From: Mycolicibacterium cosmeticum
GTDB lineage: Bacteria; Actinomycetota; Actinomycetes; Mycobacteriales; Mycobacteriaceae
Reading direction: 5' to 3'
Assembly: GCA_016197365.1 (NCBI GenBank)
Contig: JACPVS010000019.1
Span: forward strand, 1 to 64,000
Length of the DNA: 64,000 nt
Part shown: one piece after another, positions 42,819 to 54,882 of the stretch
Numbering within the stretch: the first letter of the stretch is position 1
How the letters are laid out: each line of letters begins with the position of its first letter
Program-made: the position numbers and the translations under genes
Notes under the pieces: model-generated
The model's database searches: none
What the model was told of the DNA's origin: nothing
What the model saw: the letters and a program-made list of their open reading frames with translations, nothing else

Positions 42819-42861
42819 GACATACCGGCCGCCATGTCACTGACATAACGGACGGTATGTC
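42819..42861 (+). promoter_or_regulatory. two tandem 20-bp dyads, candidate regulator sites upstream of kgd
   Basis: GACAT-N10-ATGTC occurs twice, at 42819-42838 and 42842-42861, 23 bp apart. The two 20-mers agree at 16 of 20 positions (GACATAMCGG-MCG--ATGTC). They begin 5 nt after the stop of the preceding gene and lie about 65 bp upstream of a TAGCCT -10 candidate (42925-42930) for kgd. The spacing suggests binding of two dimers on nearly the same DNA face. Confidence 0.5.
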
Positions 42862-43020
42862 AGCACGAGCCACCGGCCTGGTACGTCAGGCCGATGTGCC
42901 TGGTCGCGCCGCAACCGAAAGGGATAGCCTTTATGCGGCCGAGCGCGGATATCCGCACACACGTGGTGGGCTCATCACACACGCCCGCTGTGACAGATGG
43001 AATCGAGGCGAAGAACTGCC

Positions 43021-46722
<3,702 letters not shown>

Positions 46723-46734
46723 GACCGCACGACG

Positions 46735-46774
46735 CAGAAATGCGCGAGATCCCTTCGAATCTCGCGCATTTCTG
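46735..46774. terminator. strong bidirectional terminator after kgd
   Basis: A perfect 16-bp inverted repeat, CAGAAATGCGCGAGAT (46735-46750) with ATCTCGCGCATTTCTG (46759-46774) and an 8-nt loop, separates the convergent kgd and DUF732 genes. Confidence 0.85.
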
Positions 46775-46780
46775 TTCGGT

Positions 46781-47152
46781 CTAGAAGCCGGGCAGGCCGA
46801 ACGGCAGTGGCGAGTCACCATTGGCCAGCGCGGTCACCGCTCCCGGGCAGAATGCCTGGATCGCGATACCGGTGAACATGGTGGCCGGGCCCAGGGACTG
46901 ACCCAGGGTGTCGGCGACGTGTGCGGCGGCGTCGGCGGCCTGCTGGCCGGGCTCGGCCAGCATCGGGCAGACCTGCTGGCCCACCTCGGTCGCCGTGCCG
47001 GGATCGATGTTCCCCAGACCGGCCGAACCGAGATCCGACACGAAGGAATCGATGTCGGGAGCGGGGTCGGCTTGAGCGGGAGCGGCCAGGGACAGCGCGA
47101 ACGCTGCCGCCGCGAGGGGTGCCGTCAGAGCGGCGATCCGGATTCGGGTCAT
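46781..47152 (-). CDS. secreted DUF732-domain protein
   Basis: A 123-residue protein with a signal peptide (RIRIAALTAPLAAAAFALSL, cleavage after AQA near residue 28) and a helical domain with one internal Cys (GQQVCPMLAEPGQQAAD) and one near the end (IQAFCPGAV). This is the DUF732 layout common among secreted mycobacterial proteins of unknown function. The Met at 47152 gives a standard signal peptide; an upstream start at 47173 adds seven residues. It is useful for comparison with the C-terminus of HxsA at 23890-24070. Confidence 0.82.
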   Translation of the reverse strand: MTRIRIAALTAPLAAAAFALSLAAPAQADPAPDIDSFVSDLGSAGLGNIDPGTATEVGQQVCPMLAEPGQQAADAAAHVADTLGQSLGPATMFTGIAIQAFCPGAVTALANGDSPLPFGLPGF

Positions 47153-47257
47153 GGTCTGAGTATCGCTGCTCAACCTGTGCGCGTTACCCGATACCTGCGG
47201 TACCGGCGGCGGCAGCTAAGCTCGACGCCAGTCGAACCGCATACGCGAGGAGTGTTC

Positions 47258-48082
47258 ATGGAGGGCTTTGCCGGAAAGGTCGCCGTCGTCACCGGTGCCG
47301 GGTCGGGGATCGGTCAGGCACTGGCCATCGAGCTGGGACGGTCCGGCGCCAAGCTGGCCATCAGCGATGTCGACCTGGAGGGCCTGGCGGTCACCGAGGA
47401 GCGCCTCAAGGCCATCGGCGCCCCGGTGAAGGCCGATCGGCTCGACGTCACCGAGCGGGAGGCGTTCGAGCTGTACGCCTCGTCGGTGAAGGAGCACTTC
47501 GGCAAGGTCAACCAGATCTACAACAACGCCGGTATCGCGTTCACCGGTGACGTCGAGGCCAGCTCGTACAAAGACATCGAGCGCGTCATGGACGTCGACT
47601 TCTGGGGCGTGGTGAACGGGACGAAGGCGTTCCTGCCGCATCTGATCGAATCCGGCGACGGCCATGTGATCAACGTCTCCAGCCTGTTCGGCATCTTCTC
47701 GGTGCCCGGCCAGGCCGCCTACAACTCGGCGAAGTTCGCGGTGCGCGGCTTCACCGAGGCGCTGCGCCAGGAGATGGTCCTGGCCAAGCGCCCCGTGAAG
47801 GTCACCGCGGTGCACCCCGGCGGCATCAAGACCGCCATCGCCCGCAATGCCGGCGCCGTGGAAGGGCTGGATGCCGAGAACCTGGCCAAGGTGTTCGACA
47901 AGAAGCTGGCGAAGACCACGCCCGAGAAAGCCGCCCGGATCATCCTGGAAGCGGTCCGCAAGAACCACGCACGCGTCCTCGTCGGCGCCGACGCCAAGGT
48001 GCTGGACGTGATCGTCCGTCTCACCGGGTCGAGCTACCAGAAGCTGTTCGCCGGCGTCGTCGGGAAGATGCTGCCCCGCTAG
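47258..48082 (+). CDS. short-chain dehydrogenase/reductase
   Basis: A 274-residue classical SDR. The cofactor motif TGAGSGIG is at 12-19, NNAG is near residue 90, and the catalytic Tyr155 and Lys159 lie in AYNSAKFAV. The C-terminal segment (KTTPEKAARIILEAVRKN) is typical of the mycobacterial Rv1245c group. The ATG at 47258 has an AGGAG Shine-Dalgarno 8 nt upstream. It ends overlapping lpqZ (convergent) by 4 nt. The substrate is unknown; a lipid or alcohol is plausible for the group. Confidence 0.88.
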   Translation: MEGFAGKVAVVTGAGSGIGQALAIELGRSGAKLAISDVDLEGLAVTEERLKAIGAPVKADRLDVTEREAFELYASSVKEHFGKVNQIYNNAGIAFTGDVEASSYKDIERVMDVDFWGVVNGTKAFLPHLIESGDGHVINVSSLFGIFSVPGQAAYNSAKFAVRGFTEALRQEMVLAKRPVKVTAVHPGGIKTAIARNAGAVEGLDAENLAKVFDKKLAKTTPEKAARIILEAVRKNHARVLVGADAKVLDVIVRLTGSSYQKLFAGVVGKMLPR

Positions 48083-48912
48083 CGGCCCAGCGGGTGGACG
48101 TCGAGATATGCGGCGGCCACCGCGCCCGGGTCCTGCCCGGCAGCGACCTCGGCGCGCATCTGCGCCAGCGCGTCGGTGTCGAGCACCCCGGCCAGTTCGT
48201 TGATGGACCGCACCTGCGGCTCGCTCAGGGTGTTGCGCCGGTACACCGGCACGACGTTCTCCGCGCGGACCAGCGCGGTGCGGTCCGACAGCAAGGTCAC
48301 CTGCGCGGGGATGTCCGGCGCGGCAGCCGACGTCCAGGCCACGTCGATCTTGCCGGCCTGCAGCGCCGCGAAAAGTGCTGGGTCATCGGCGAATTCACGC
48401 GCCTTCGGGAGCACACAACCGGCCAGCGCGGTGGGCGCCGGGCGCGCGGTCACCTGACCGATCCGCAGGGTGGCGCACCGCTTGAGCAGCGCCAGCGTGT
48501 CGGTGGAACCCCAGTCGTGGGCGGTGCGATCGGTCACCGCGGGCAGCGGTTTGTCCGAGGTGGTGTCCGCGTAGTCGCCGGCCGTCAGCCCCTCCGGCAG
48601 CGCGGCCACCATCGAGCGGTAGACCTGGGCCGCCGACCGCGCCGGGGCGTCGGGCTCGAACCGGGTGAGCAGCACGCCCGTCAGGCCGGGGACGACGTCG
48701 ACGTCACCGGAGTCCAGGTCCCCCACCGGATCAGGGGCCACCTCGACGTGCGCGGCACTCCCGTAGAAGCGCAGTGCCGCGGCGTACAGATGCGCCAGCA
48801 GTGCCGACTCGGCGTCCTGCTGGGCACCGACGGCCACCGACGGCGGTGGCGGGGGCGCCGAACATCCGGCGACGACCCCCACCGCCACCAGCACAGTGGC
48901 CAGCCGGCGCAT
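48079..48912 (-). CDS. lpqZ: lipoprotein LpqZ, glycine-betaine/choline-binding-protein-like
   Basis: A 277-residue lipoprotein with lipobox VAGC (Cys17). The mature part resembles OpuAC-type periplasmic binding proteins: GDVDVVPGLTGVLL, CVLPKAREFADDP, DVAWTSAAAPDIP and NELAGVLDTDALAQMRAEV. It corresponds to Rv1244. No OpuAB-type permease or ATPase is adjacent, so it may work with a distant transporter or have another surface role. It overlaps the malic enzyme stop by one base (TGATG), so the two are co-translated. Confidence 0.85.
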   Translation of the reverse strand: MRRLATVLVAVGVVAGCSAPPPPPSVAVGAQQDAESALLAHLYAAALRFYGSAAHVEVAPDPVGDLDSGDVDVVPGLTGVLLTRFEPDAPARSAAQVYRSMVAALPEGLTAGDYADTTSDKPLPAVTDRTAHDWGSTDTLALLKRCATLRIGQVTARPAPTALAGCVLPKAREFADDPALFAALQAGKIDVAWTSAAAPDIPAQVTLLSDRTALVRAENVVPVYRRNTLSEPQVRSINELAGVLDTDALAQMRAEVAAGQDPGAVAAAYLDVHPLGR

Positions 48913-50090
48913 CAGACGCGCGATGCCTCACCCACGGCCGCGGCGACGGCCGGGCCGACCCGCGGGTCCAGCGCGCTGGGCACGATGTGGTCGACCGCGA
49001 GATCGTCGCCGACGACCGAGAAGATGGCATGCGCCGCAGCCACTTTCATCTCCTCGGTGATTCGGCGGGCACCCGCGTCCAGCGCACCCCGGAACACACC
49101 CGGGAAGGCCAGCACGTTGTTGATCTGGTTGGGGAAGTCGCTGCGGCCGGTCGCCACGACGGCCGCGTACTTGCGCGCCGCGTCCGGGTGGATCTCGGGG
49201 TCCGGGTTGGACAGCGCGAACACGATGCCGCCGGGCGCCATCGTCGCGATGAGCTCCTCGGGCACCAGGCCCGCCGACACACCGAGGAAGACATCGGCGC
49301 CGTTGAGCGCCTCGGCCACCCCACCGGCGAGCCCGCGCGGGTTGGTCCGCCCGGCCAGCTCGGCTTTGAAGGAGTTGAGGTCCGTTCGCTTGGTCTGCAC
49401 GATGCCCTTGCTGTCCAGCACCACGATGTCCTTGATGCCGCTGTTGAGCAGGATGTTCGTGCAGGCGACACCGGCGGCACCGGCGCCGGAGACGACGACC
49501 TTGAGGTCGTGGATGTCGCGGTCGAGGACCTTGACCGCCCCAAGCAGCGCCGCGAGCACCACGATGGCGGTGCCGTGCTGGTCGTCGTGCATGACGGGGC
49601 AGTCCAGCGCCTCGATGACCCGGCGCTCGATCTCGAAGCAGCGCGGGGCGGAGATGTCCTCCAGGTTGACCGCGCCGAAGGTGGGGCGCAGCCGGATCAG
49701 CGTCTCGACGATCTCGTCGGGGTCCTTGGTGTCCAGCACGATCGGGATGGAGTCCAGCCCACCGAACGTCTTGAACAGCGCGCTCTTGCCCTCCATGACG
49801 GGCAGCGACGCGGCAGGTCCGATGTCACCGAGGCCCAGCACCGCGCTGCCGTCGCTGACGACGGCGACGAGGCGGTTGGCCCAGGTGTACTTCTTGGCCA
49901 GGGTCGCGTCGGCGGCGATCGCACGACTGACTTGCGCCACGCCCGGGGTATAGGCGATGGACAGGGCGCGCTGGGTGTCCAGCGGCTCGTTCAACGCGAC
50001 CGAGAGTTTCCCGCCCTCATGGGCGGCGAAGATCTCGGCATCCGAGACAACTACTTGCGGGGTACGCACCAATTCGGCCACGGCGACCAC
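48912..50090 (-). CDS. NAD(P)-dependent malic enzyme, short form
   Basis: A 392-residue malic enzyme, which decarboxylates malate to pyruvate. Conserved segments are LSIAYTPGVAQVSRAIA (about 43-59), NRLVAVVSDGSAVLGLGDIG, PVMHDDQHGTAIV (metal and catalytic site), VVVSGAGAAGVACTNILL (Rossmann motif) and FALSNPDPEIHPDAA. It matches the compact MaeB-type N-terminal module without a phosphotransacetylase tail. In M. tuberculosis the mdh gene lies close to corA at the equivalent place, so this position may have a different malate-metabolising enzyme. It is divergent from corA and in an operon with lpqZ. Confidence 0.9.
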   Translation of the reverse strand: MVAVAELVRTPQVVVSDAEIFAAHEGGKLSVALNEPLDTQRALSIAYTPGVAQVSRAIAADATLAKKYTWANRLVAVVSDGSAVLGLGDIGPAASLPVMEGKSALFKTFGGLDSIPIVLDTKDPDEIVETLIRLRPTFGAVNLEDISAPRCFEIERRVIEALDCPVMHDDQHGTAIVVLAALLGAVKVLDRDIHDLKVVVSGAGAAGVACTNILLNSGIKDIVVLDSKGIVQTKRTDLNSFKAELAGRTNPRGLAGGVAEALNGADVFLGVSAGLVPEELIATMAPGGIVFALSNPDPEIHPDAARKYAAVVATGRSDFPNQINNVLAFPGVFRGALDAGARRITEEMKVAAAHAIFSVVGDDLAVDHIVPSALDPRVGPAVAAAVGEASRV

Positions 50091-50172
50091 GGTAACTCAC
50101 GCCCGGAACTCACAGGGGCCGGTTCCCCCCTCGTGAGAAGACCGAAAAGTGCGCTTTACGTCGGACGATAGG

Positions 50173-50186
50173 CTACCCGCGGGTAG
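50173..50186 (+). promoter_or_regulatory. 14-bp palindrome in the corA promoter region
   Basis: CTACCCGCGGGTAG is a perfect palindrome that abuts a TAGGTT -10 candidate (50184-50189) about 105 nt upstream of corA. It is an operator candidate for corA or for the divergent malic enzyme gene. Confidence 0.35.
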
Positions 50187-50292
50187 GTTCCCAGCGAGTA
50201 GCCAGGTTCTGATGACGTTCTTTCGACCTCTGCGCCGCGTAGCATTCCAGAGGTTCCAACCAGGACCACGCGCTCTGACCCGGAGGTTTGCG

Positions 50293-51405
50293 ATGCCCTC
50301 ATTCCGTGCATTGCCGCCGTCGCTACTCCGTCCGGGGACGCGCAAGTCGGTCGTCGTTCCCGACGCCCGCAGCATCCACGTACCGGTCGCGCGCGCCATG
50401 GTCGACTGCGGTGTCTACATCGACGGTGTCCGGCTGCCGGGCAAGTACACCCACGCCGCCGCGCTGACGAAGGTCCGCGAGACCGAAGCCCTGGGCAACG
50501 GCCAGGCCGCCTTCGTCTGGATCGGCCTGCACGAGCCCGACGAACATCAGATGCAGGCCGTGGCCGATGTGTTCGGCCTGCACGAACTGGCCGTCGAGGA
50601 CGCCGTGCACGCGCACCAGCGGCCCAAGCTGGAGCGTTACGACGACACCTTGTTCCTGGTGCTGAAAACCGTGAAGTACGTCGAGCACGAGTCGGTGGCC
50701 AACGCCCGCGAGATCGTCGAGACCGGCGAGATCATGATCTTCGTGGGGCCCGACTTCGTGGTGACGGTGCGCCACGGTGACCACGGCGGCCTGGCGGGCG
50801 TGCGCCGGCAGATGGACACCTCCCCCGCCAACTGCGCGCTGGGGCCGTACGCGGTGATGCACGCCATCGCCGACCACGTCGTGGACTCCTACCTCGGTGT
50901 CACCGATCTGGTCGAGACCGACATCGACGCCATGGAGGAGAACGTCTTCTCCGCCTCCAGCACCACCGACATCGAGCACATCTACCTGCTGAAGCGGGAG
51001 ATCGTCGAGATGCGCCGGGCCGTCGCCCCGTTGACGCTGGCCCTGCAGCGGCTCGGCAGCGACCACAACGACCTGATCTCCAAAGAGGTCCGCCGGTACA
51101 TGCGCGACGTCCTGGACCACAATATCCTGGCCGCCGACCGCATCGCCAGCTACGACGAGGTGCTCAGCTCACTGGTGCAGGCCGCGCTCGGCAAGGTGGG
51201 CATGCAGCAGAACACCGACATGCGCAAGATCTCGGCCTGGGTGGCCATCGCCGCCGTCCCCACGGCGATGGCCGGCATCTACGGGATGAACTTCGACAAC
51301 ATGCCCGAACTGCACTGGACGTTCGGCTATCCGATGGTGCTGTTCGTGATGGCGACGGTGTGCCTGCTGCTGCACCGCACCTTCCGCCGCAACAACTGGC
51401 TCTAA
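50293..51405 (+). CDS. corA: magnesium/cobalt transporter CorA
   Basis: A 370-residue CorA channel. The long soluble N-terminal domain includes GLHEPDEHQMQAVADVFGLH and LVETDIDAMEENVFS. The C-terminal pair of helices carries the signature YGMNFDNMPELHW (GMN near 332) and ends with a positively charged tail RRNNWL. It imports Mg2+ as a pentamer. It corresponds to Rv1239c. The ATG at 50293 has a GGAGG Shine-Dalgarno about 8 nt upstream; longer in-frame starts lack homology. No M-box riboswitch was recognised in the leader. Confidence 0.92.
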   Translation: MPSFRALPPSLLRPGTRKSVVVPDARSIHVPVARAMVDCGVYIDGVRLPGKYTHAAALTKVRETEALGNGQAAFVWIGLHEPDEHQMQAVADVFGLHELAVEDAVHAHQRPKLERYDDTLFLVLKTVKYVEHESVANAREIVETGEIMIFVGPDFVVTVRHGDHGGLAGVRRQMDTSPANCALGPYAVMHAIADHVVDSYLGVTDLVETDIDAMEENVFSASSTTDIEHIYLLKREIVEMRRAVAPLTLALQRLGSDHNDLISKEVRRYMRDVLDHNILAADRIASYDEVLSSLVQAALGKVGMQQNTDMRKISAWVAIAAVPTAMAGIYGMNFDNMPELHWTFGYPMVLFVMATVCLLLHRTFRRNNWL

Positions 51406-51995
51406 TTTTTCCCCGGTGACGACGCCCGGCGGCTCGCGTCGAGCACGTCGACCCCGTCTGCCAGCCAGGCTTCGCGCATCGCCTCGGCGCCCTTGAGCCG
51501 CACCCACGCGGCCTCGGTAGGGGTGATCGGGGTGGCGGTGAAGAACCGCACCGGCGCCTTCGGCTCCGGCAATTCCAGATCACCGATTGTGCTGTGCCCC
51601 AACAGGAATGCGGTGAACGGTGCGTTCTCGAACAGCGGAGCGCTCAGGTCCACCAACGCGTCGGGCTCCAGAATCAGCCCCTCGACGGCGGGCGCCGCGG
51701 CCAGCACGGCAACGGATTTCGCCAGCCCCGGCGGCGTGGGCGAACGCAGCGACACCACCACCTCGGCCCGGGGGCCGACCTCGGTGTCGGCCAGGAAATC
51801 CGTCGGATCGGCCATGGCCTGCTTGGAGCAGCCCAGCGAGACATAGTGATTCACCCGGTCGGCATCGGGGCCGAACCGCAGCACATCGATGCGGTCCGCG
51901 CCGAGGAACGTGATGCTCGCCTCGCCGGGTTCGCCGAGCACGCCGGCACCGGAGAAGTACGCACCCAGGTGGGCACGCACGTCGTCGAGGATCAC
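51402..51995 (-). CDS. suppressor-of-fused-domain protein in the trehalose ABC operon
   Basis: A 197-residue protein resembling the bacterial suppressor-of-fused (SUFU) family: HYVSLGCSKQAMADP, GPRAEVVVSLRSPTP, FLLGHSTIGDLELPE and a C-terminal ITPTEAAWVRLKGAEAM. These segments are typical of actinobacterial SUFU-like proteins, whose function is unknown. The start overlaps the sugC stop by 4 nt, so it is translated with the lpqY-sugA-sugB-sugC operon as its last gene. It converges with corA (4-nt overlap). A link to trehalose recycling is inferred from position only. Confidence 0.72.
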   Translation of the reverse strand: MILDDVRAHLGAYFSGAGVLGEPGEASITFLGADRIDVLRFGPDADRVNHYVSLGCSKQAMADPTDFLADTEVGPRAEVVVSLRSPTPPGLAKSVAVLAAAPAVEGLILEPDALVDLSAPLFENAPFTAFLLGHSTIGDLELPEPKAPVRFFTATPITPTEAAWVRLKGAEAMREAWLADGVDVLDASRRASSPGKN

Positions 51996-53152
51996 GTGAT
52001 CGACAGGTTGGAGCCGGTGGCGGCGTCGAAGATCACCAACTTGGAGACGTCCAACGCCAGTTCCGCCTGCTGCCCCGCGGTGACCGCGGATGCGGCGGAA
52101 ACCCTTGCCACGAACTCGTTTTCACCGACCCCGGAGTCCGCGGCCAGCTGCGCCAACTGTGCAGCCTGGGCGCCCGCGCCGTCGGTACGGAAATGCAGGT
52201 ACTTCTCCGCCCCCAGCGACTCGACCAGGTCGACGGTGACCTCGAACACGTGGGCGCGGATGCGGGCGTAGGAATCGATCTGCGCGGCGTCGTCGAAGTG
52301 TTCGGGACGGACCCCGACGATGAGGTCGTCGACCTTCGTCTCGGCGATCGCGGTATGCGTTTCGGCCGGCAGATGCACCTCACCGAACGGCAACCGCAGC
52401 CCCACATCGGTGAGCGTGGCCGGGAAGAAGTTCATCGCAGGCGAACCGATGAAGCCGGCCACGAACAGGTTCACCGGGCGGTTGTAGAGCTCCTCGGGCG
52501 TGCCGACCTGCTGCACGACGCCGGCCAGCATCACCACCACCCGGTCGCCGAGCGTCATCGCCTCGGTCTGGTCGTGGGTGACGTAGACGGTGGTGGTGCC
52601 CAGTCTGGTCTGCAGGCGGGCGATCTCGGTACGCATCTGCACCCGCAGCTTGGCGTCCAGGTTGCTCAGCGGCTCGTCCATCAGGAAGGCCTTGGGGCTG
52701 CGCACGATCGCGCGGCCCATCGCCACTCGCTGCCGCTGACCGCCGGACAGTTGCCCCGGGCGGCGATCCAGAAGTGCGGTCAGGTCAAGGATTTTCGCGG
52801 TCTCCTCGACCTTGGCCGCGATCTCCGCCTTCGGTAGCTTGGCCAGGGTCAGCGGGAACGCGATGTTCTGCCGCACCGTCATATGCGGGTAGAGCGCATA
52901 GGACTGGAACACCATGGCGATGTCGCGGTCCTTGGGCTGCTTGTCGTTGACGCGCTCGCCCCCGATGCGCAGTTCACCGGAGCTGATGTCCTCCAGGCCC
53001 GCGATCATGTTGAGCGTGGTCGACTTCCCGCACCCTGACGGTCCCACCAGGATCAGGAACTCGCCGTCGTTGATGGTGAGGGACAGATCCTGCACTGCCA
53101 CAGCACCGTTGGCGTAACTCTTGGTGACGTTGTCCAAAACGATCTCGGCCAT
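51992..53152 (-). CDS. sugC: trehalose ABC transporter ATP-binding protein SugC
   Basis: A 386-residue MalK/UgpC-type ATPase. Walker A is GPSGCGKST at 37-45, the signature is LSGGQRQRVAMGRAI, Walker B is AFLMDEPLSNLDAKL, and the switch His lies in VTHDQTEAM. The C-terminal OB-fold (residues about 240-386) is the usual MalK-type regulatory domain. It powers trehalose re-import by LpqY-SugABC. It corresponds to Rv1238 and follows sugB after 3 nt. Confidence 0.95.
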   Translation of the reverse strand: MAEIVLDNVTKSYANGAVAVQDLSLTINDGEFLILVGPSGCGKSTTLNMIAGLEDISSGELRIGGERVNDKQPKDRDIAMVFQSYALYPHMTVRQNIAFPLTLAKLPKAEIAAKVEETAKILDLTALLDRRPGQLSGGQRQRVAMGRAIVRSPKAFLMDEPLSNLDAKLRVQMRTEIARLQTRLGTTTVYVTHDQTEAMTLGDRVVVMLAGVVQQVGTPEELYNRPVNLFVAGFIGSPAMNFFPATLTDVGLRLPFGEVHLPAETHTAIAETKVDDLIVGVRPEHFDDAAQIDSYARIRAHVFEVTVDLVESLGAEKYLHFRTDGAGAQAAQLAQLAADSGVGENEFVARVSAASAVTAGQQAELALDVSKLVIFDAATGSNLSIT

Positions 53153-53155
53153 GAG

Positions 53156-53992
53156 CTACCCCTTCACCGCACCGGAGGTCAATCCGGCCACGATCCGTCG
53201 CTGGAAAATCAGAACAAAGATGATGATGGGCACCGTGATGACCATCGCCCCGGCGGCGATGGATCCCGTGGGCTCCTCGAATTGCGAACTGCCGGTGAAG
53301 TTCGCGATCGCCACCGGCGCGGTGATCGCCCGCTGGGTGGCGGTCAGCGACAGCGCCAGCAGCAGGTCGTTCCAGGCGAAGATGAACACCAGGATGGCGG
53401 CGGTGACGATGCCCGGTGCAGCCAGTGGGGCGATGACCTTGCGGAATGCCTCACCCGGGGTGGCGCCGTCCATCTTTGCGGCCTTCTCCAGATCCCACGG
53501 GATCTCCTTGAAGAACGCGCTCATGGTGTAGATCGCCAGCGGCAGTGCGAACGTGATGTAAGGGATGATGAGGCCGGGCCAGGTGTCGAACAACCCGATC
53601 CGGCGTTCGATGTTGAAGATCGGTGTCACCAGCGAGATCTGGGGGAACATGGCGATCAGCAGCGCCACCCCGACCAGCACCCGCTTACCCGGGAAGGCCA
53701 GCCGGGCGATGGCGTAGGCGGCCATGCCACCGATGGTCACCGCGATGACCGTGGTGATCAGGCCGATGCCGATCGAGTTGATCAACGCCGAGCTGAAGAT
53801 GTCGCCGGTGAAGATGCCTTTGTAGTTGTCGAAGGTGATCTCCGACGGAATGAAGTTGCCGTCCTTGACCGTTGACGTCGGCTTCAGGGACAGCGACAGG
53901 ATCCACAGCACCGGTATCAGTGCGTAGAGCACCACCAGGATGTTGACGACGGCCCAGCCGGCGGCCCGGCCGGGAGCAACCCGCTCGCTCAT
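53156..53992 (-). CDS. sugB: trehalose ABC transporter permease SugB
   Basis: A 278-residue, six-TM MalG-type permease. The EAA loop that docks to SugC is visible as EKAAKMDGATPGEAFRKVIAPL (residues about 185-206), and the N-terminus reads NILVVLYALIPVLWILSLSL. It pairs with SugA to form the trehalose channel in the inner membrane. It corresponds to Rv1237. It overlaps sugA by 4 nt (ATGA). Confidence 0.94.
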   Translation of the reverse strand: MSERVAPGRAAGWAVVNILVVLYALIPVLWILSLSLKPTSTVKDGNFIPSEITFDNYKGIFTGDIFSSALINSIGIGLITTVIAVTIGGMAAYAIARLAFPGKRVLVGVALLIAMFPQISLVTPIFNIERRIGLFDTWPGLIIPYITFALPLAIYTMSAFFKEIPWDLEKAAKMDGATPGEAFRKVIAPLAAPGIVTAAILVFIFAWNDLLLALSLTATQRAITAPVAIANFTGSSQFEEPTGSIAAGAMVITVPIIIFVLIFQRRIVAGLTSGAVKG

Positions 53993-54882
53993 CTGGCTGC
54001 CTCCTCATCGGCGCCCGGCGCCGCCGCACCGAAGATCTTGATGTAGATGAACGCGATGACCGCCACCGACAGGAAGATCAGCACGCTGATCGCCGAACCG
54101 AGACCCAGGTTGAATGCCTTGAACAGGTTGTCGTAACCCAGGATCGACACCGACCCGGTGTCATTCGCTCCGCCCGTCAGCACGTAGATGTTGTCGAAGA
54201 TGCGGAACGCGTCCAGCGTGCGGAACAGCAGCGCCACCAGGATGGCCGGTTTGATCAGCGGGATGATCACCTTCGTCAGCCGCTTCCAGCCGCCGGCGCC
54301 ATCCACCTGCGCGGCGTTGAGCAGGTCCTGGGGCACCAGGGCCAGGCCGGCCAGCAGCAGCAGCGCCATGAACGGCGTCGTCTTCCACACCTCGGCCAGT
54401 ACCACCACGGCCAGGGACGGGATCTGCTCTGTGAGCGGCGCGGACCCGGTGGGCAGCAGGTTGGCCAGGTAGCCGGTGCCCGGCGTCCATGCGTAATACC
54501 AGCTGTAGGACGCCGCGACGGTCACGATGCCGTAGGGCACCAGGATCGCGGTGCGCACGATGCCCTTACCGAAGATGGTCCGGTGCATCACCAATGCGAG
54601 CGCCATGCCGAGCACGAATTCGATGGCCACCGAGACCACGGTGATGACCAGCGTGACGACGAAGGCCGTCCACCAGTACCGGTCGGTGAGGATGGTGACG
54701 TAGTTGTCGATGCCCACGAACTTCGTGTCGTCGGGGGCGGCGAGGTTGTAGCGCTGCAGGCTCAGCCACACCGCATACGCGATCGGGTAGGCCGTCACCG
54801 CCAGCATCAGCACGACGGCGGGACTGATCAGCCAGTAGGCGAGCCGGCGCTGCGAGGCGCGGTCGTCGATCTGGGTGCTCAA
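53989..54882 (-). CDS. sugA: trehalose ABC transporter permease SugA
   Basis: A 297-residue, six-TM MalF-type permease. The EAA loop is LLNAAQVDGAGGWKRLTKVIIPL. Other segments are LAYWLISPAVVLMLAVTAYPIAY (first helix) and LRTLDAFRIFDNIYVLTGG. It corresponds to Rv1236 and forms the channel with SugB. It overlaps lpqY by 4 nt, so the operon order lpqY-sugA-sugB-sugC is fully coupled. Confidence 0.94.
   Translation of the reverse strand: MSTQIDDRASQRRLAYWLISPAVVLMLAVTAYPIAYAVWLSLQRYNLAAPDDTKFVGIDNYVTILTDRYWWTAFVVTLVITVVSVAIEFVLGMALALVMHRTIFGKGIVRTAILVPYGIVTVAASYSWYYAWTPGTGYLANLLPTGSAPLTEQIPSLAVVVLAEVWKTTPFMALLLLAGLALVPQDLLNAAQVDGAGGWKRLTKVIIPLIKPAILVALLFRTLDAFRIFDNIYVLTGGANDTGSVSILGYDNLFKAFNLGLGSAISVLIFLSVAVIAFIYIKIFGAAAPGADEEAAR

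Noticed and set aside
50091..50292. M-box (Mg2+ riboswitch) before corA
   Set aside because: The leader lacks the conserved M-box core; only a simple palindrome is visible.
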